Shown here in pieces: positions 7,248 through 17,081 of a stretch of 64,000 nucleotides of DNA (positions within the stretch are counted from its first letter, which is position 1; each line of letters opens with the position of its first letter). The notes below the pieces were generated by a model, which ran no database searches, had not been told where the DNA came from, and was given only the letters and a program-made list of their open reading frames with translations. Source of the DNA: Monoglobus sp964442605 (GTDB lineage: Bacteria > Bacillota > Clostridia > Monoglobales > Monoglobaceae); the NCBI GenBank assembly GCA_964442605.1, contig CAYTZR010000003.1, forward strand, positions 18,353-82,352, in the 5' to 3' direction. The position numbers and the translations under genes were made by a program.

Positions 7248-9485
7248 TTACATGCTTTCGTGGAATGTTCTTGCTATTACCTCCAACTGCTGCTCTCTTG
7301 TAAGTCTGTTAAAATTGACAGCATATCCTGAGACTCTTACTGTAAGTGTTGGGTACATTTCCGGATGTTCCATTGCGTCTTCGAGTGTTGCTCTGTTTAA
7401 AACATTCACATTTAAGTGAAATCCGCCCTTTTTAAAATATCCGTCAAGGAGACCGACTAAATTATTGACTCTTTCTGACTCGCTTTTACCAAGCGCGTCA
7501 GGCACAATAGAAAATGTGTTTGATATACCGTCTCTGCAGCAGTCCGCGAAACGCAGCTTTGCGACAGAATTAAGCGAGGCAAGTGCGCCGTTTACATCTC
7601 TGCCATGCATAGGATTTGCACCCGGCGCCAATGCCTCGCCCATTTTTCTGCCGTCGGGTGTTGTTTCTGTTTTCTTTCCGTATACAACATTTGACGTTAT
7701 TGTTAGCACAGAAAGCGAATGCTCCGCATTTCTGTAGGTTTTATGTTTTTTAAGCTCATGGTAAAATTTATCTAAAACTTTAACAGCAATATTGTCAACT
7801 CTGTCATCGTCATTTCCGTATTTTGGATATTCGCCTATTGTTTCAAAATCATATGTCAATCCGTTTTTATCTCTGATTGGCTTTACTTTCGCGTATTTAA
7901 TTGCGGAAAGAGAGTCCGCAACAACCGATACTCCCGCAACACCGAACGCCATAAAGCGCTTTACATCGGTATCGTGTAACGCCATCTGTCCTGCTTCGTA
8001 TGCGTATTTATCGTGCATATAGTGAATGGTATTCATGGTGTTTACGTATAACTCCGCAACCTCCTCCATGCATCTGTTATATGATTCGATAACCTTTTCG
8101 TAATCAAGATATTCGTCATTCTCCATAGGTTCCGCGTTTTCCAATACCTTTACACCTTTGATTGCGTCATAACCATTGTTTATCGACATGAGCAATGTTT
8201 TTACAAGATTAACTCTCGCACCGAAAAACTGCATGCGCTTTCCGAGTTCCATCGATGAAACACAGCAGGCTATACCGTAATCGTCTCCAAACAGAGGGCG
8301 CATTAGGTCATCGTTCTCATATTGTATTGCATCTGACTCAATGCTCATTTTTGCACAATAGTTTTTAAAGTTCCGGGGCAAATTATTGCTCCATAATACC
8401 GTCATATTCGGTTCGGGCGCGGGATCGAGATTTGAAAGCGTATGCAACATTCTGAATGACGTTTTTGTAACCATCGGCTTTCCGTCTGCTTCCATGCCTC
8501 CGATTGATTCGGTTACCCAAGTGGGATCTCCGGAAAACAGCTCATTGTATTCCGGGGTCCTTAAATGGCGTACAAGTCTTAGCTTTATTACCAATTGGTC
8601 AATAAGCTCCTGTGCTTCCTCCTCTGTTAAAATACCGCTGTTCATATCGCGTGAAATATAAATATCAAAAAACGCGGTATTTCTGCCGAAAGACATAGCT
8701 GCTCCGTTATTTTCTTTTATTGCGGCAAGATAACCGAAATATGTGAACTGTACGGCTTCCTTTGCATCCTTAGCAGGCTTTGAAACGTCAAAACCATACC
8801 CTGCAGCCATACTTTTTATCTGCTTTAACGCTTTGACCTGCATACGAATTTCTTCTCTCATTCTTATAACTTCGTCAGACGCATCAAGGCTTGCCCTGTC
8901 ATCAAAATCCCTTTGCTTCTGTTCTACGAGCAAGTCAATGCCATAGAGAGCCACACGTCTGTAGTCGCCTATTATTCTTCCTCTTCCGTATGCGTCCGGA
9001 AGCCCGGTCATTAATCCTACCGATCTTGCTGTCCTCATCTTTTGGGTATATGCGTCAAAAACTCCGTCGTTGTGTGTCTTTCTGTACTCCTTGAAATGCT
9101 TCTCTATCTCTTTGTTTAACTTATATCCGTACTCACTGAGCGACTGCTCAACCATACGCATGCCGCCGTATGGATTTACGATACGCTTCAAAGGTTTATC
9201 TGTTTGTAAACCGACGATTACCTCATTATCCTTATCGATATAACCGGGTTCAAAATTATCGATGCCTGAAATTCTCTCGGTTTCCACATCTATAATTCCT
9301 TCTTTTATTTCTTTAACGGTAAGATCTCTGACTATTTTATAAACCGCAGATGTTTTTTTGCTTTTTTCTTTTAAAAACCTTTCGTCACCTTCATATGGTG
9401 TATAATTACATCTTATAAAGTCCTCAACATTTATTGTATTTTTCCAAATACCGTCTTTAAAATTCTTCCACGCTGTATTGTCCAT
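7248..9485 (-). CDS. pflB: Formate C-acetyltransferase (pyruvate formate-lyase)
   Basis: Glycyl-radical enzyme converting pyruvate and CoA to acetyl-CoA and formate in mixed-acid fermentation; 745 aa, typical. The adjacent active-site cysteines are in ACCVSSMELG (Cys407-Cys408). The radical Gly720 lies in RVSGYAVNF, 26 residues from the end. Other conserved blocks are TGLPDAYGRGRIIGDYRR and SFGRNTAFFDIY. The ATG at 9485 is chosen because AAAGGAG precedes it and MDNTAWKNFKDGIW matches known PflB N-termini; the longer frame to 9560 has no ribosome binding site. The pair Cys-Cys and surrounding sequence indicate true PFL rather than a diol dehydratase or choline lyase. Confidence 0.97.
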   Translation of the reverse strand: MDNTAWKNFKDGIWKNTINVEDFIRCNYTPYEGDERFLKEKSKKTSAVYKIVRDLTVKEIKEGIIDVETERISGIDNFEPGYIDKDNEVIVGLQTDKPLKRIVNPYGGMRMVEQSLSEYGYKLNKEIEKHFKEYRKTHNDGVFDAYTQKMRTARSVGLMTGLPDAYGRGRIIGDYRRVALYGIDLLVEQKQRDFDDRASLDASDEVIRMREEIRMQVKALKQIKSMAAGYGFDVSKPAKDAKEAVQFTYFGYLAAIKENNGAAMSFGRNTAFFDIYISRDMNSGILTEEEAQELIDQLVIKLRLVRHLRTPEYNELFSGDPTWVTESIGGMEADGKPMVTKTSFRMLHTLSNLDPAPEPNMTVLWSNNLPRNFKNYCAKMSIESDAIQYENDDLMRPLFGDDYGIACCVSSMELGKRMQFFGARVNLVKTLLMSINNGYDAIKGVKVLENAEPMENDEYLDYEKVIESYNRCMEEVAELYVNTMNTIHYMHDKYAYEAGQMALHDTDVKRFMAFGVAGVSVVADSLSAIKYAKVKPIRDKNGLTYDFETIGEYPKYGNDDDRVDNIAVKVLDKFYHELKKHKTYRNAEHSLSVLTITSNVVYGKKTETTPDGRKMGEALAPGANPMHGRDVNGALASLNSVAKLRFADCCRDGISNTFSIVPDALGKSESERVNNLVGLLDGYFKKGGFHLNVNVLNRATLEDAMEHPEMYPTLTVRVSGYAVNFNRLTREQQLEVIARTFHESM

Positions 9486-9601
9486 ATTCAAATTCTCCTT
9501 TGTATCAATTTCCGGTATATATAAATATATTGTGTAAATATTCGGACTGTTATACTGCATAATGTGAAAAAATACTAAAAAATAATGTAATATTATTGGG
9601 A

Positions 9602-9630
9602 TTGACTTAATTGGAAAAATAGTGTAGAAT
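9602..9630 (+). promoter_or_regulatory. Promoter of the acyltransferase gene
   Basis: TTGACT (9602-9607), a 17-bp spacer and TAGAAT (9625-9630) precede the acyltransferase start at 9672. It diverges from pflB. Confidence 0.7.
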
Positions 9631-9647
9631 AGTATAAAATATTATTT

Positions 9648-9669
9648 TGAGGTAAGTTTGAGGTAAGTT
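9648..9669 (+). repeat. Duplicated ribosome binding site
   Basis: The 11-bp unit TGAGGTAAGTT is present twice in tandem (9648-9658, 9659-9669), just before the ATG at 9672. Each copy contains GAGGT, so the Shine-Dalgarno sequence has been duplicated; only the second copy is correctly spaced. Confidence 0.75.
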
Positions 9670-9671
9670 TA

Positions 9672-10757
9672 ATGAAAAGAAAAATTACGGAGGTTTCAGT
9701 TTTTGAATTCTTCCTGTGTATGTTTGTTATATTAATTCATGTATTATCCGAGGGAGTAAATGTTTTTCCAAAGTGGAGCGTACTCTCTATTGTGTTTTAC
9801 ACAATTACAAAGCTTACTACCTTTGCTGTTCCGGCATTCATATTCACGAGCGCTTTGAAGCTGTTTTATAAATTCAGCGAGCGCAGATTTGCATACATGC
9901 CTTTTTTGCTTGACCGTATAAGAAAAATATATTTACCGTATATAGTTATGGTTATCATATACTATGTTATTTTTGTGTACGCTTTTCACATTTATGATTT
10001 TAATCCTGTTTCACTTATAAAATATATATTAAACGGCGACCTTTCCGCACAGTTTTATTTCATAGTTTTAATAATGCAGTTTTATCTCCTTATGCCTTTT
10101 TGGATATTACTAAGCAAGTACAAATCCGTTAAATTTAATTTTGTTATAGTTGTTATTTCTGTTGTTTGTTCCATTGTTTTCAGAACATTTTTAGTATCGG
10201 CGGAGTATATACATAAGATTTTCCCATCGTATTTGGTGTTCTGGATATTGGGAATGTACGCGGGAATGTATTATAACGAATTTATACGTTTTTTAAGCAG
10301 ATCAAGACTTCTTGTTTATGCGGGCTGGCTTATTTTTGCCATACTTCACAGCGTGACCTCCTACATGGAATACGGCGGAGTTATAAACAACTCATTTTCG
10401 GCAGTATTCGTTATATTCTTCTGTCTGTTTTCTACCTTTGGATTTTACCAATACGCTTATGGACTTACCGAATCACTGGAAAGCCGCGGCAAAGGATTTT
10501 TTATCAGCATTTCCGGAGCGTCCTACAATATTTATCTGGTTCACTGTCTGATCATTACAGCTACTCAAGAAATATTAAACAGTCTCGGGGTAAACGGTAC
10601 AATAACCAGATGCATAATAACGGCAATATTGACATATGCGCTCTCGATAATATTCTGTGTTCTAACAGCCACTTTATATAGGAATATTAAGGCGAAATTC
10701 CAGCGCATCTCAGCACGAAAATCCCGCAAGAAAGCCGCTCGAAAACGCTATTTGTAG
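9672..10757 (+). CDS. Acyltransferase family 3 membrane protein
   Basis: Integral membrane acyltransferase of the Acyltransf_3/OatA-NodX type, 361 aa with about ten hydrophobic segments. The first helix carries FFLCMFVILIHVLSEG, where the His corresponds to the family's conserved active-site His. A basic loop DRIRKIYLPY follows near residue 100. Such proteins move acetyl or succinyl groups onto extracellular glycans; the target is not evident here. The C-terminus is strongly basic (SARKSRKKAARKRYL). That tail overlaps the 3' end of the convergent flavoprotein gene by 48 bp, so it may be a late extension. Confidence 0.82.
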   Translation: MKRKITEVSVFEFFLCMFVILIHVLSEGVNVFPKWSVLSIVFYTITKLTTFAVPAFIFTSALKLFYKFSERRFAYMPFLLDRIRKIYLPYIVMVIIYYVIFVYAFHIYDFNPVSLIKYILNGDLSAQFYFIVLIMQFYLLMPFWILLSKYKSVKFNFVIVVISVVCSIVFRTFLVSAEYIHKIFPSYLVFWILGMYAGMYYNEFIRFLSRSRLLVYAGWLIFAILHSVTSYMEYGGVINNSFSAVFVIFFCLFSTFGFYQYAYGLTESLESRGKGFFISISGASYNIYLVHCLIITATQEILNSLGVNGTITRCIITAILTYALSIIFCVLTATLYRNIKAKFQRISARKSRKKAARKRYL

Positions 10758-11963
10758 ATTAAATCCGCCTGTATATGCATCAACGTCTATAATTTCACCC
10801 GCAAAGCTCAGACCGTCTACAAGCTTTGATTTCATTGTTGACGGATCAATTTCTTTGACCGATACTCCACCCGATGTGATTATCGCTTGCTCTATCGGAC
10901 AGAAATCAAGCACATTAAGTTTAATATTTTTCAGCAGGTTTGCAAACGCAAGCCGCTCCTCTTTTGTTATTGAATTTACTTTTCTTTGCGGATTTATCGT
11001 TGACAGTGCAACAACGGTATCAATCATTCTCTTTGGCAAAAGCTTGCTTATGCTGTTCTTAAAATCCTTGTTCAGATTTTCATTAAAATCTCTGATAATC
11101 CGTTTATCCAGCTCCGAAACCGAGAGTGCCGGCTTTAAATCGAGAATAATTTTATAACCTTCCGTTTTCATATTACGCATGTGCGCACTTGCGCTGAGTA
11201 TTATCGGACCTGTTAATCCGAAATGAGCAAACATCATTTCTCCGAAGTCTTTATAAATAATTTTCTCTTTTGAGTTCAAGACTTTAATTTCAACATTTTT
11301 AAGAGTTAATCCGACTAAATCTTGTATCCAGTCCTCTTTAACTTTTATAGGCACAAGCGAAGGCACTATATCGGTAATGGTGTGCCCCAATTCTTCCGCA
11401 AAATAATAACCGTCGCCGGTTGAACCGGTTTTTTGATACGACATACCGCCTGTCGCGATAATTACCCGGTCTGCCTTAATTACTTTTCGTTTCTCGCATA
11501 CTACGCCGGTAACACGCTTTCTGCCCGTGTCATTATTAATATCGGTTTGAATATTATCAACCCTGTCATGTATTATTTCAACATTATTTTGAGTTACATA
11601 TTTTCTCATGGCATTTACAATATCAGCGCTTTTGTCACTCACGGGAAAAACTCTGCCGCCTCTTTCTACTTTAGTCGGAACACCAAGTTTATTAAAAAAA
11701 TCTATTACTGATGTGTTGGGAAAGCTGTAAAATGCGCTGTATAAAAAACGCGGATTTGTCGGAACGTTTTTAATTAAGTCTTCTATATCCTCGCACGCGT
11801 TTGTGACATTACAGCGTCCCTTGCCTGTAATCATAAGCTTTTTCCCTAAAATTTCGTTTTGTTCTATAAGCCTTACGTTATGACCGTTTTCGGCTGCTGT
11901 ACCCGCAGCCATCATACCGGCGGGGCCGCCGCCTATTACAACTACTTTCTTTTTTTTATTCAT
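10710..11963 (-). CDS. BaiN/YhiN (HI0933) family FAD-dependent oxidoreductase
   Basis: Flavoprotein of 417 aa. The FAD-binding Rossmann motif VVVIGGGPAGMMAAG (8-22) is followed by the family mark LGKKLMITGKGRCNVTN (about 39-55). GGMSYQKTGSTGDGY lies near 170, and the C-terminal AGEIIDVDAYTGGFNLQIAF is the second FAD contact. Homologues are named BaiN (bile-acid oxidoreductase) or aminoacetone-oxidase-like, but most have no proven substrate. AAGGAG lies 6 nt before the ATG. It starts 11 bp after the metal-binding lipoprotein stop and is probably cotranscribed with it. Confidence 0.88.
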   Translation of the reverse strand: MNKKKKVVVIGGGPAGMMAAGTAAENGHNVRLIEQNEILGKKLMITGKGRCNVTNACEDIEDLIKNVPTNPRFLYSAFYSFPNTSVIDFFNKLGVPTKVERGGRVFPVSDKSADIVNAMRKYVTQNNVEIIHDRVDNIQTDINNDTGRKRVTGVVCEKRKVIKADRVIIATGGMSYQKTGSTGDGYYFAEELGHTITDIVPSLVPIKVKEDWIQDLVGLTLKNVEIKVLNSKEKIIYKDFGEMMFAHFGLTGPIILSASAHMRNMKTEGYKIILDLKPALSVSELDKRIIRDFNENLNKDFKNSISKLLPKRMIDTVVALSTINPQRKVNSITKEERLAFANLLKNIKLNVLDFCPIEQAIITSGGVSVKEIDPSTMKSKLVDGLSFAGEIIDVDAYTGGFNLQIAFSSGFLAGFSC

Positions 11964-11974
11964 TGACAGCTCCT

Positions 11975-12928
11975 TTAGTTCAAAGCCGCTTTTAAAGCCT
12001 CGGCATTTTCTTCCATGAGTCTTAGATAGGTCACACCGCTTTTAAATTCATCCGCTGTAACATTATGGCATGAACTCATCCGCATTGCTTTTGCTCCCGT
12101 TGAACTACATATGGTATCGACAATTTTTTGATTTGACATTTCAATATAAAATACAACAGGTATATTGTCGTTGTTTACCTTGTCTATCAAAAAAGATACC
12201 GTCCTTGCGCTTGCCTCTGTTTCCGATGAACAACCCGGAAACGCGGCATAATATTCAAGACCGTATTCATCGGCAAAGTATCTAAACGGAAAACGGTCGC
12301 CGAAAACTATTGTCCTGCGTGCTCCGTTTTCTGTAATATCTCTGAACCTTTGGTCAAGCTCAGCGAGCTGCTTAATGTAACTTTCTGTATTTTGGGCACA
12401 TCTCATTCTCGGTTCGTCATCAAGAATTTCATAAAGCGACTCACTGATTTTTTGTACTATTTTGATCGCATTAAGAGGTGATGTCCATACATGCTCATCA
12501 TATTCAGGCTCGTATGGTGAGCTTTTTTCAGACTCTGCCTCCTCCATTCCTTCCACTGTTTCTTCTTCAAGAGCATCTACGCAATCCATCATGGAAATAA
12601 GTTTTATATCAGTTGTATCTATCGAAGCAAGTATATTTTTAATCCACTCATCCGATTCACCGCCGGTGTATATAAATACATCGCAATTCTGTATTGCGAT
12701 AATATTCTGCGGTGTCGGTTCATATGAATGTGTTTCGGAACCCGGTTTCAAAAGCATTGTAAGTTCAATATCATCAATACCGTCCAGTATCTCACGGGCA
12801 AAATCATACCCCGGAAAAATTGTACATACAACGCTAAGCTTATTATCAGAGCTTACACTGCCGGCACATGAATTCAACGAAAGCATTAATCCTAAGCATA
12901 GCAATATACATAATAATTTTTTAGACAT
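11975..12928 (-). CDS. Zinc/manganese ABC transporter substrate-binding lipoprotein
   Basis: Cluster-9 (ZnuA/TroA-like) solute-binding lipoprotein, 317 aa. A lipoprotein signal ends with the lipobox L18-N19-S20-C21. Typical blocks follow: GSETHSYEPTPQNI (first metal His), DVFIYTGGESDEW, and DEHVWTSPLNA (second His), which comes after a short acidic stretch rich in Glu/Ser. Near the end EMSNQKIVDTICSSTGAK is typical of the group. The ATG at 12928 has AAAGGAGG upstream and overlaps the previous gene by 8 bp. No permease or ATPase gene is adjacent, so it must work with a transporter encoded elsewhere. Confidence 0.88.
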   Translation of the reverse strand: MSKKLLCILLCLGLMLSLNSCAGSVSSDNKLSVVCTIFPGYDFAREILDGIDDIELTMLLKPGSETHSYEPTPQNIIAIQNCDVFIYTGGESDEWIKNILASIDTTDIKLISMMDCVDALEEETVEGMEEAESEKSSPYEPEYDEHVWTSPLNAIKIVQKISESLYEILDDEPRMRCAQNTESYIKQLAELDQRFRDITENGARRTIVFGDRFPFRYFADEYGLEYYAAFPGCSSETEASARTVSFLIDKVNNDNIPVVFYIEMSNQKIVDTICSSTGAKAMRMSSCHNVTADEFKSGVTYLRLMEENAEALKAALN

Positions 12929-13736
12929 TTGACTTGTCCTCCTTTGTTTTTTCCGTAAAGCTTTTATGCTTATCAATCAAATTCAGGTTCGGAAATGCCA
13001 AATGAATACGTTTTTCAGTCATAGGAGGATTGTTACGGAGTTCGTCATATCTTTTTTTCAGATTTTCAAATTCTGTCCTTGTTTTAACGCGCTTTTCATC
13101 AAAATGCTCTTTTGCGATGTCTCCTTTTTGAACAAGGTTAATTGTCCCGTCGGAAATATTGCTTCCCAGTGAATCAGAGAGCCGATGCAGCTGCTGTCCG
13201 GTATCATACAGGAGCTTTAAATGCTTGTTCGTTTTATTTATTCCGATAACGGTTACAAGTATATCTGAGATCATTGCGGCCGTTAAAACAATAAGCAATA
13301 TAATACCTAATTTTTGAGGGAGTAAATCAACCGCTCTATGAAAAACAGGCTGAATTATATCCACTACAATCAAACATGCCATTCCCCACAGTATTGAAAA
13401 TCTCAAGCAGACGTAGCCCTTAATATTAAAGCGTTCCTTTGAATAATCCCACCAATGCTTATGAAAAAATTTATCCAAAATAAACCCGGTGAAATACTCA
13501 AGAATTGAGGTTAGTATAACAGAGCCGATGAATAGCAGTATAAAATTATTCTTGACAGGATTTAAGATATACAAAACGAATATTACACCAAATCCGTAAA
13601 TTGGGCATATAGGTCCGTTAAGAAAGCCTCTGTTTACAAATTTACCGTCAACCATGGCGGCAAACGCAACCTCACAGCACCACCCCAAAAATGCATATAT
13701 AAAAAAATAGCATAACATTTGATACATCTGATACAT
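12921..13736 (-). CDS. CmpB-family membrane protein (putative ABC-transporter type IV)
   Basis: Membrane protein of 271 aa. It has the family's N-terminal block AFLGWCCEVAFAAMVDGKFV and then NRGFLNGPICPIYGFG, about five hydrophobic segments up to residue 180, and a charged, partly helical C-terminal third (VKTRTEFENLKKRYDELR). Members are annotated as putative permeases, but no transport activity is established. GGAGG precedes the ATG at 13736; the frame extends to a TTG at 13757 that would sit on the ribosome binding site. It overlaps the lipoprotein gene by 8 bp, suggesting coupling. A second, shorter member lies at 58,666. Confidence 0.82.
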   Translation of the reverse strand: MYQMYQMLCYFFIYAFLGWCCEVAFAAMVDGKFVNRGFLNGPICPIYGFGVIFVLYILNPVKNNFILLFIGSVILTSILEYFTGFILDKFFHKHWWDYSKERFNIKGYVCLRFSILWGMACLIVVDIIQPVFHRAVDLLPQKLGIILLIVLTAAMISDILVTVIGINKTNKHLKLLYDTGQQLHRLSDSLGSNISDGTINLVQKGDIAKEHFDEKRVKTRTEFENLKKRYDELRNNPPMTEKRIHLAFPNLNLIDKHKSFTEKTKEDKSNV

Positions 13737-13897
13737 CAAAGTTTTTCCTCCGAACAATATAATTTTTATAGCTATGATTATTATAACAGATACATGTTAA
13801 CTTTTCAACAATAATAATAAATTTGTAAAATGGAGTCGTTGCACAAAAAATTAATTCTAATTTTTGTTTTTTTATACAATCAAATTTTGATTAGTAC

Positions 13898-13926
13898 TTG
13901 ATATTTATTGATTTTAATAGTATAAT
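13898..13926 (+). promoter_or_regulatory. Promoter of the lon operon
   Basis: TTGATA (13898-13903), a 17-bp spacer and TATAAT (13921-13926) lie 90 bp before lon. No CIRCE inverted repeat is seen, so heat-shock control by HrcA is not supported. Confidence 0.8.
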
Positions 13927-13960
13927 TAAATCCAATTGAACATTTTTATTACTAAAACTA

Positions 13961-13997
13961 CTTTAAATTATTTTAAATTATTTTAAATTACTTTAAG
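13961..13997 (+). repeat. 10-bp tandem repeat in the lon leader
   Basis: The unit TTTTAAATTA is repeated about 3.7 times between the promoter and the ribosome binding site of lon, the first and last copies starting with C. It lengthens the AT-rich leader. Confidence 0.75.
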
Positions 13998-14015
13998 AAA
14001 GATAAGGTATAGGAT

Positions 14016-16445
14016 ATGAGTGATAATAAATATACATTGCCTCTTGTTCCTTTGAGAGGAATAATTGTATTTCCGGGTATGCTTTTGCATTTTGATGTTG
14101 GCAGACCTAAATCAATTGATGCGGTCGAGAATGCTTTGCAGCATAACAAACTGGTTTTTCTTTGCTACCAAAATGATTTTCAGGATGAGACACCGCAGCT
14201 TTCCGATTTAGCGGAGATCGGAACGATTTGTGAGGTTCGTCAAACGCTTCATATGCCCGACGGTACGGTTCGTATTTTGGTTGAGGGCAAATATAGGGGC
14301 AAAATTACCGAATTCTCTGATTTAGGCATCTTTTTGCAGGTTGAGGTTGAGCGGCTTGATGATATCGAGAGTAAAGATGTTACATATACACGTTTGCTTA
14401 TGCGTAAAATTCAGCATCTGACCGAGGAATATCTTGAGCTATATGACAGGATTTCACCTGAAACTCTGTCAGCGCTGTTGTCTATAGATGAACCGGGAGA
14501 AATGACTGACGTTATTATTTCAAATTTGACCGTGAAGCCCGCTCTAAAGCAGTCTGTCTTAGACTGTATTAATATCGATGACAGAATGGAGCGGCTTATA
14601 GCCATAATGTCTGAGGAAATAGATCTGCTTGATATAGAAAAGAATATTATGGATCAGGTAGAGCAAAACTTAGATGAAAATCAGCGCGATTACGTTCTGC
14701 GTGAAAAGCTGAAGGTGATACAGGATGAGTTGGGAGAAGGCGAAGGATATAATAATGAAATAGGCAAATATCGTGAAGAAATAGAAAAAAGAAACCTATC
14801 GCCCGAGGTAACCGGAAAGCTGAACGATGAGCTTAAAAGGCTTACAAAGCTACCGCAGCAATCTCAGGAATATGCGCTTTTGCAGACATATATAGAAACC
14901 GTTTTGAGTCTGCCGTGGGATATATCCGGCAAAGAGAGCCTGAGTATAAGCTCCGCGAAGGCACAAATGGAAAAGGATCACTATGGTCTTGATAAGGTTA
15001 AGGAGCGTATATTGGAATATATAGCGGTAAGAAAGCTGACGAACAAGGTAAACGGAAATATTTTATGCTTAGTCGGACCTCCCGGAACGGGTAAAACGTC
15101 CATTGTCAGCTCGATGGCAAAATCAATTGGCAGAGAATATATAAGACTCAGCTTAGGCGGTGTACACAGCGAATCCGAAATCAGAGGTCACAGAAAAACA
15201 TATATCGGCGCTATGCCCGGAAGAATTATTGATTCAATTAAAAAAGCGGGTGTTAACAATCCGGTAATTTTGCTTGATGAGATTGATAAGATGACAAATG
15301 ATATTAATGGGGATCCGACATCCGCTATGCTTGAGGTTTTGGACCCGGAGCAGAATAAGGAATTCAGAGATAATTATGTTGAGCTGCCTTTTGATTTATC
15401 AAATGTTATGTTTATCGCGTCAGCGAACAGTCTTGGCAACATACCGCGTCCATTGTTGGACAGAATGGACGTAATTGAGGTTTCGGGTTACACAGAGGAC
15501 GAAAAGCTGATAATAGCAAAGCGTTATTTGGTTCCGAAGCAGCGTAGAAAAGCCGGTGTTACCGGAAAGAATATAAGCTTTACGGACGGCGGCATAAAGG
15601 AGATAATCGATGGCTACACCCGCGAATCAGGTGTAAGAGGCTTAGAACGTGCGATTGCAAAGGCATGCAGAAAAGCCGCGGTAAAAACCGTTGAGGACAG
15701 AGATTTTCATGTCAGCATAACAAAAAAGAACGTTTCGGAATATCTCGGTAAAAGGGTGTATAACATAAGTAAATCAGACAAACGTGACACGGTAGGTGCG
15801 GCAACCGGACTTGCGTGGACTGAGGTCGGAGGCGAAACTCTTTCAATTGAGGTCAATGTTATGGAAGGCAGTGGGAAGCTTGAGCTTACCGGAAACCTTG
15901 GCAACGTTATGAAGGAATCCGCAAAGGCAGGATATACTTATATACGTTCGAACTCATATAAATTCGGCATAAAATCGGATTTTTACAAAAAATATGATTT
16001 ACATATACATGTTCCCGAGGGTGCGATACCGAAGGACGGTCCCTCCGCAGGAATAACCATGACACTTGCCATGATTTCCGCGCTCACCGGAATGCCCGTC
16101 AAACACGATGTAGCTATGACAGGCGAAATAACGCTGAGGGGAAATGTTTTGCCTATCGGCGGACTCAAAGAAAAAACACTTGCCGCGCTCCGCATTGGTA
16201 TGAAAAAAGTGATTATTCCTTATGACAATAAGGCTGATTATGATGAACTGCCCGAAATTGTTAAGAACAATATGGAATTTGTGTTTGCGAAAACCATGAA
16301 CGATGTGCTTGACAACGCCCTTGTTAAGCCGCTCAGACCGATTATTTCTATTAAAGCAAAGCCGGAAAAAAGCCTTATTCCGCTTGATATTGACAGAGAT
16401 TTTGGTTCAAAAATTGATAGTAATGTTAAAATTCCAAAAATTTAA
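14016..16445 (+). CDS. lon: ATP-dependent protease La (Lon)
   Basis: Hexameric cytosolic AAA+ protease that degrades misfolded and regulatory proteins; 809 aa. The N-terminal substrate-binding domain begins LPLVPLRGIIVFPGM. The AAA+ module has Walker A GPPGTGKTS, Walker B ILLDEIDKM and sensor-1 SAN. The protease domain has the catalytic Ser677 in KDGPSAGITM and Lys720 in GGLKEKTLAA, at the family's 43-residue spacing. The ribosome binding site is modest (AAGGTATAGGAT). It heads a rightward run that continues into engB 13 bp later, a lon-engB order common in Bacillota. Confidence 0.97.
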   Translation: MSDNKYTLPLVPLRGIIVFPGMLLHFDVGRPKSIDAVENALQHNKLVFLCYQNDFQDETPQLSDLAEIGTICEVRQTLHMPDGTVRILVEGKYRGKITEFSDLGIFLQVEVERLDDIESKDVTYTRLLMRKIQHLTEEYLELYDRISPETLSALLSIDEPGEMTDVIISNLTVKPALKQSVLDCINIDDRMERLIAIMSEEIDLLDIEKNIMDQVEQNLDENQRDYVLREKLKVIQDELGEGEGYNNEIGKYREEIEKRNLSPEVTGKLNDELKRLTKLPQQSQEYALLQTYIETVLSLPWDISGKESLSISSAKAQMEKDHYGLDKVKERILEYIAVRKLTNKVNGNILCLVGPPGTGKTSIVSSMAKSIGREYIRLSLGGVHSESEIRGHRKTYIGAMPGRIIDSIKKAGVNNPVILLDEIDKMTNDINGDPTSAMLEVLDPEQNKEFRDNYVELPFDLSNVMFIASANSLGNIPRPLLDRMDVIEVSGYTEDEKLIIAKRYLVPKQRRKAGVTGKNISFTDGGIKEIIDGYTRESGVRGLERAIAKACRKAAVKTVEDRDFHVSITKKNVSEYLGKRVYNISKSDKRDTVGAATGLAWTEVGGETLSIEVNVMEGSGKLELTGNLGNVMKESAKAGYTYIRSNSYKFGIKSDFYKKYDLHIHVPEGAIPKDGPSAGITMTLAMISALTGMPVKHDVAMTGEITLRGNVLPIGGLKEKTLAALRIGMKKVIIPYDNKADYDELPEIVKNNMEFVFAKTMNDVLDNALVKPLRPIISIKAKPEKSLIPLDIDRDFGSKIDSNVKIPKI

Positions 16446-16458
16446 CGGAGGTTAGGAA

Positions 16459-17067
16459 ATGGAATATATTGACGCGGCTCTGTTAAAAACCGCTGTAACT
16501 CCGGAGCAGTACCCTGACACGCTTGTGCCTGAGATTGCCTTTGCGGGGCGTTCAAATGTGGGGAAATCATCACTGATAAACTGTCTTACCAACCGTAATA
16601 AGCTGGCAAGAACCAGCGGCACACCCGGGAAAACCGCTACAATAAATTTTTATAGGATTGATAAAGACAGATACCGTCTTGTTGATTTGCCGGGATACGG
16701 TTACGCAAAGGTATCAAAGACCGAGCTTGAAAAATGGTCAAATATGATCAACACATACCTCTCAAACAGATATAACCTTGTACAGATTATACAGCTTGTT
16801 GACGCAAGACACGCGCCATCTAAGGAGGATATTATGATGTCCGACTGGATAAGACACTATAATTTCAGTCAGATAGTGGTTGCGACAAAAATAGATAAGG
16901 TGAAAAAATCTCAGATTGATAAAAATCTGACAACCATATATAATGATTTGACGATGGATGAGAGCAGCGTATTAATACCGTTTTCGGCGGAAAAGAGAAC
17001 CGGACGGCAAGAGCTTGCCGGGCTTATTGACGAGCTTCTTTCCGCCTATTCCGCCAATCAAAAATAA
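16459..17067 (+). CDS. engB: Ribosome biogenesis GTPase EngB (YsxC)
   Basis: Essential GTPase for 50S subunit assembly, 202 aa. G1 is GRSNVGKSS, G3 is DLPGYG, G4 is TKIDK, and G5 is the Ser-Ala pair in PFSAEKRTG. The switch region TSGTPGKTATINFY is typical. CGGAGG precedes the ATG. The gene is 13 bp after lon and 14 bp before the FAH gene. Confidence 0.96.
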   Translation: MEYIDAALLKTAVTPEQYPDTLVPEIAFAGRSNVGKSSLINCLTNRNKLARTSGTPGKTATINFYRIDKDRYRLVDLPGYGYAKVSKTELEKWSNMINTYLSNRYNLVQIIQLVDARHAPSKEDIMMSDWIRHYNFSQIVVATKIDKVKKSQIDKNLTTIYNDLTMDESSVLIPFSAEKRTGRQELAGLIDELLSAYSANQK

Positions 17068-17081
17068 TCGGAGATGATATA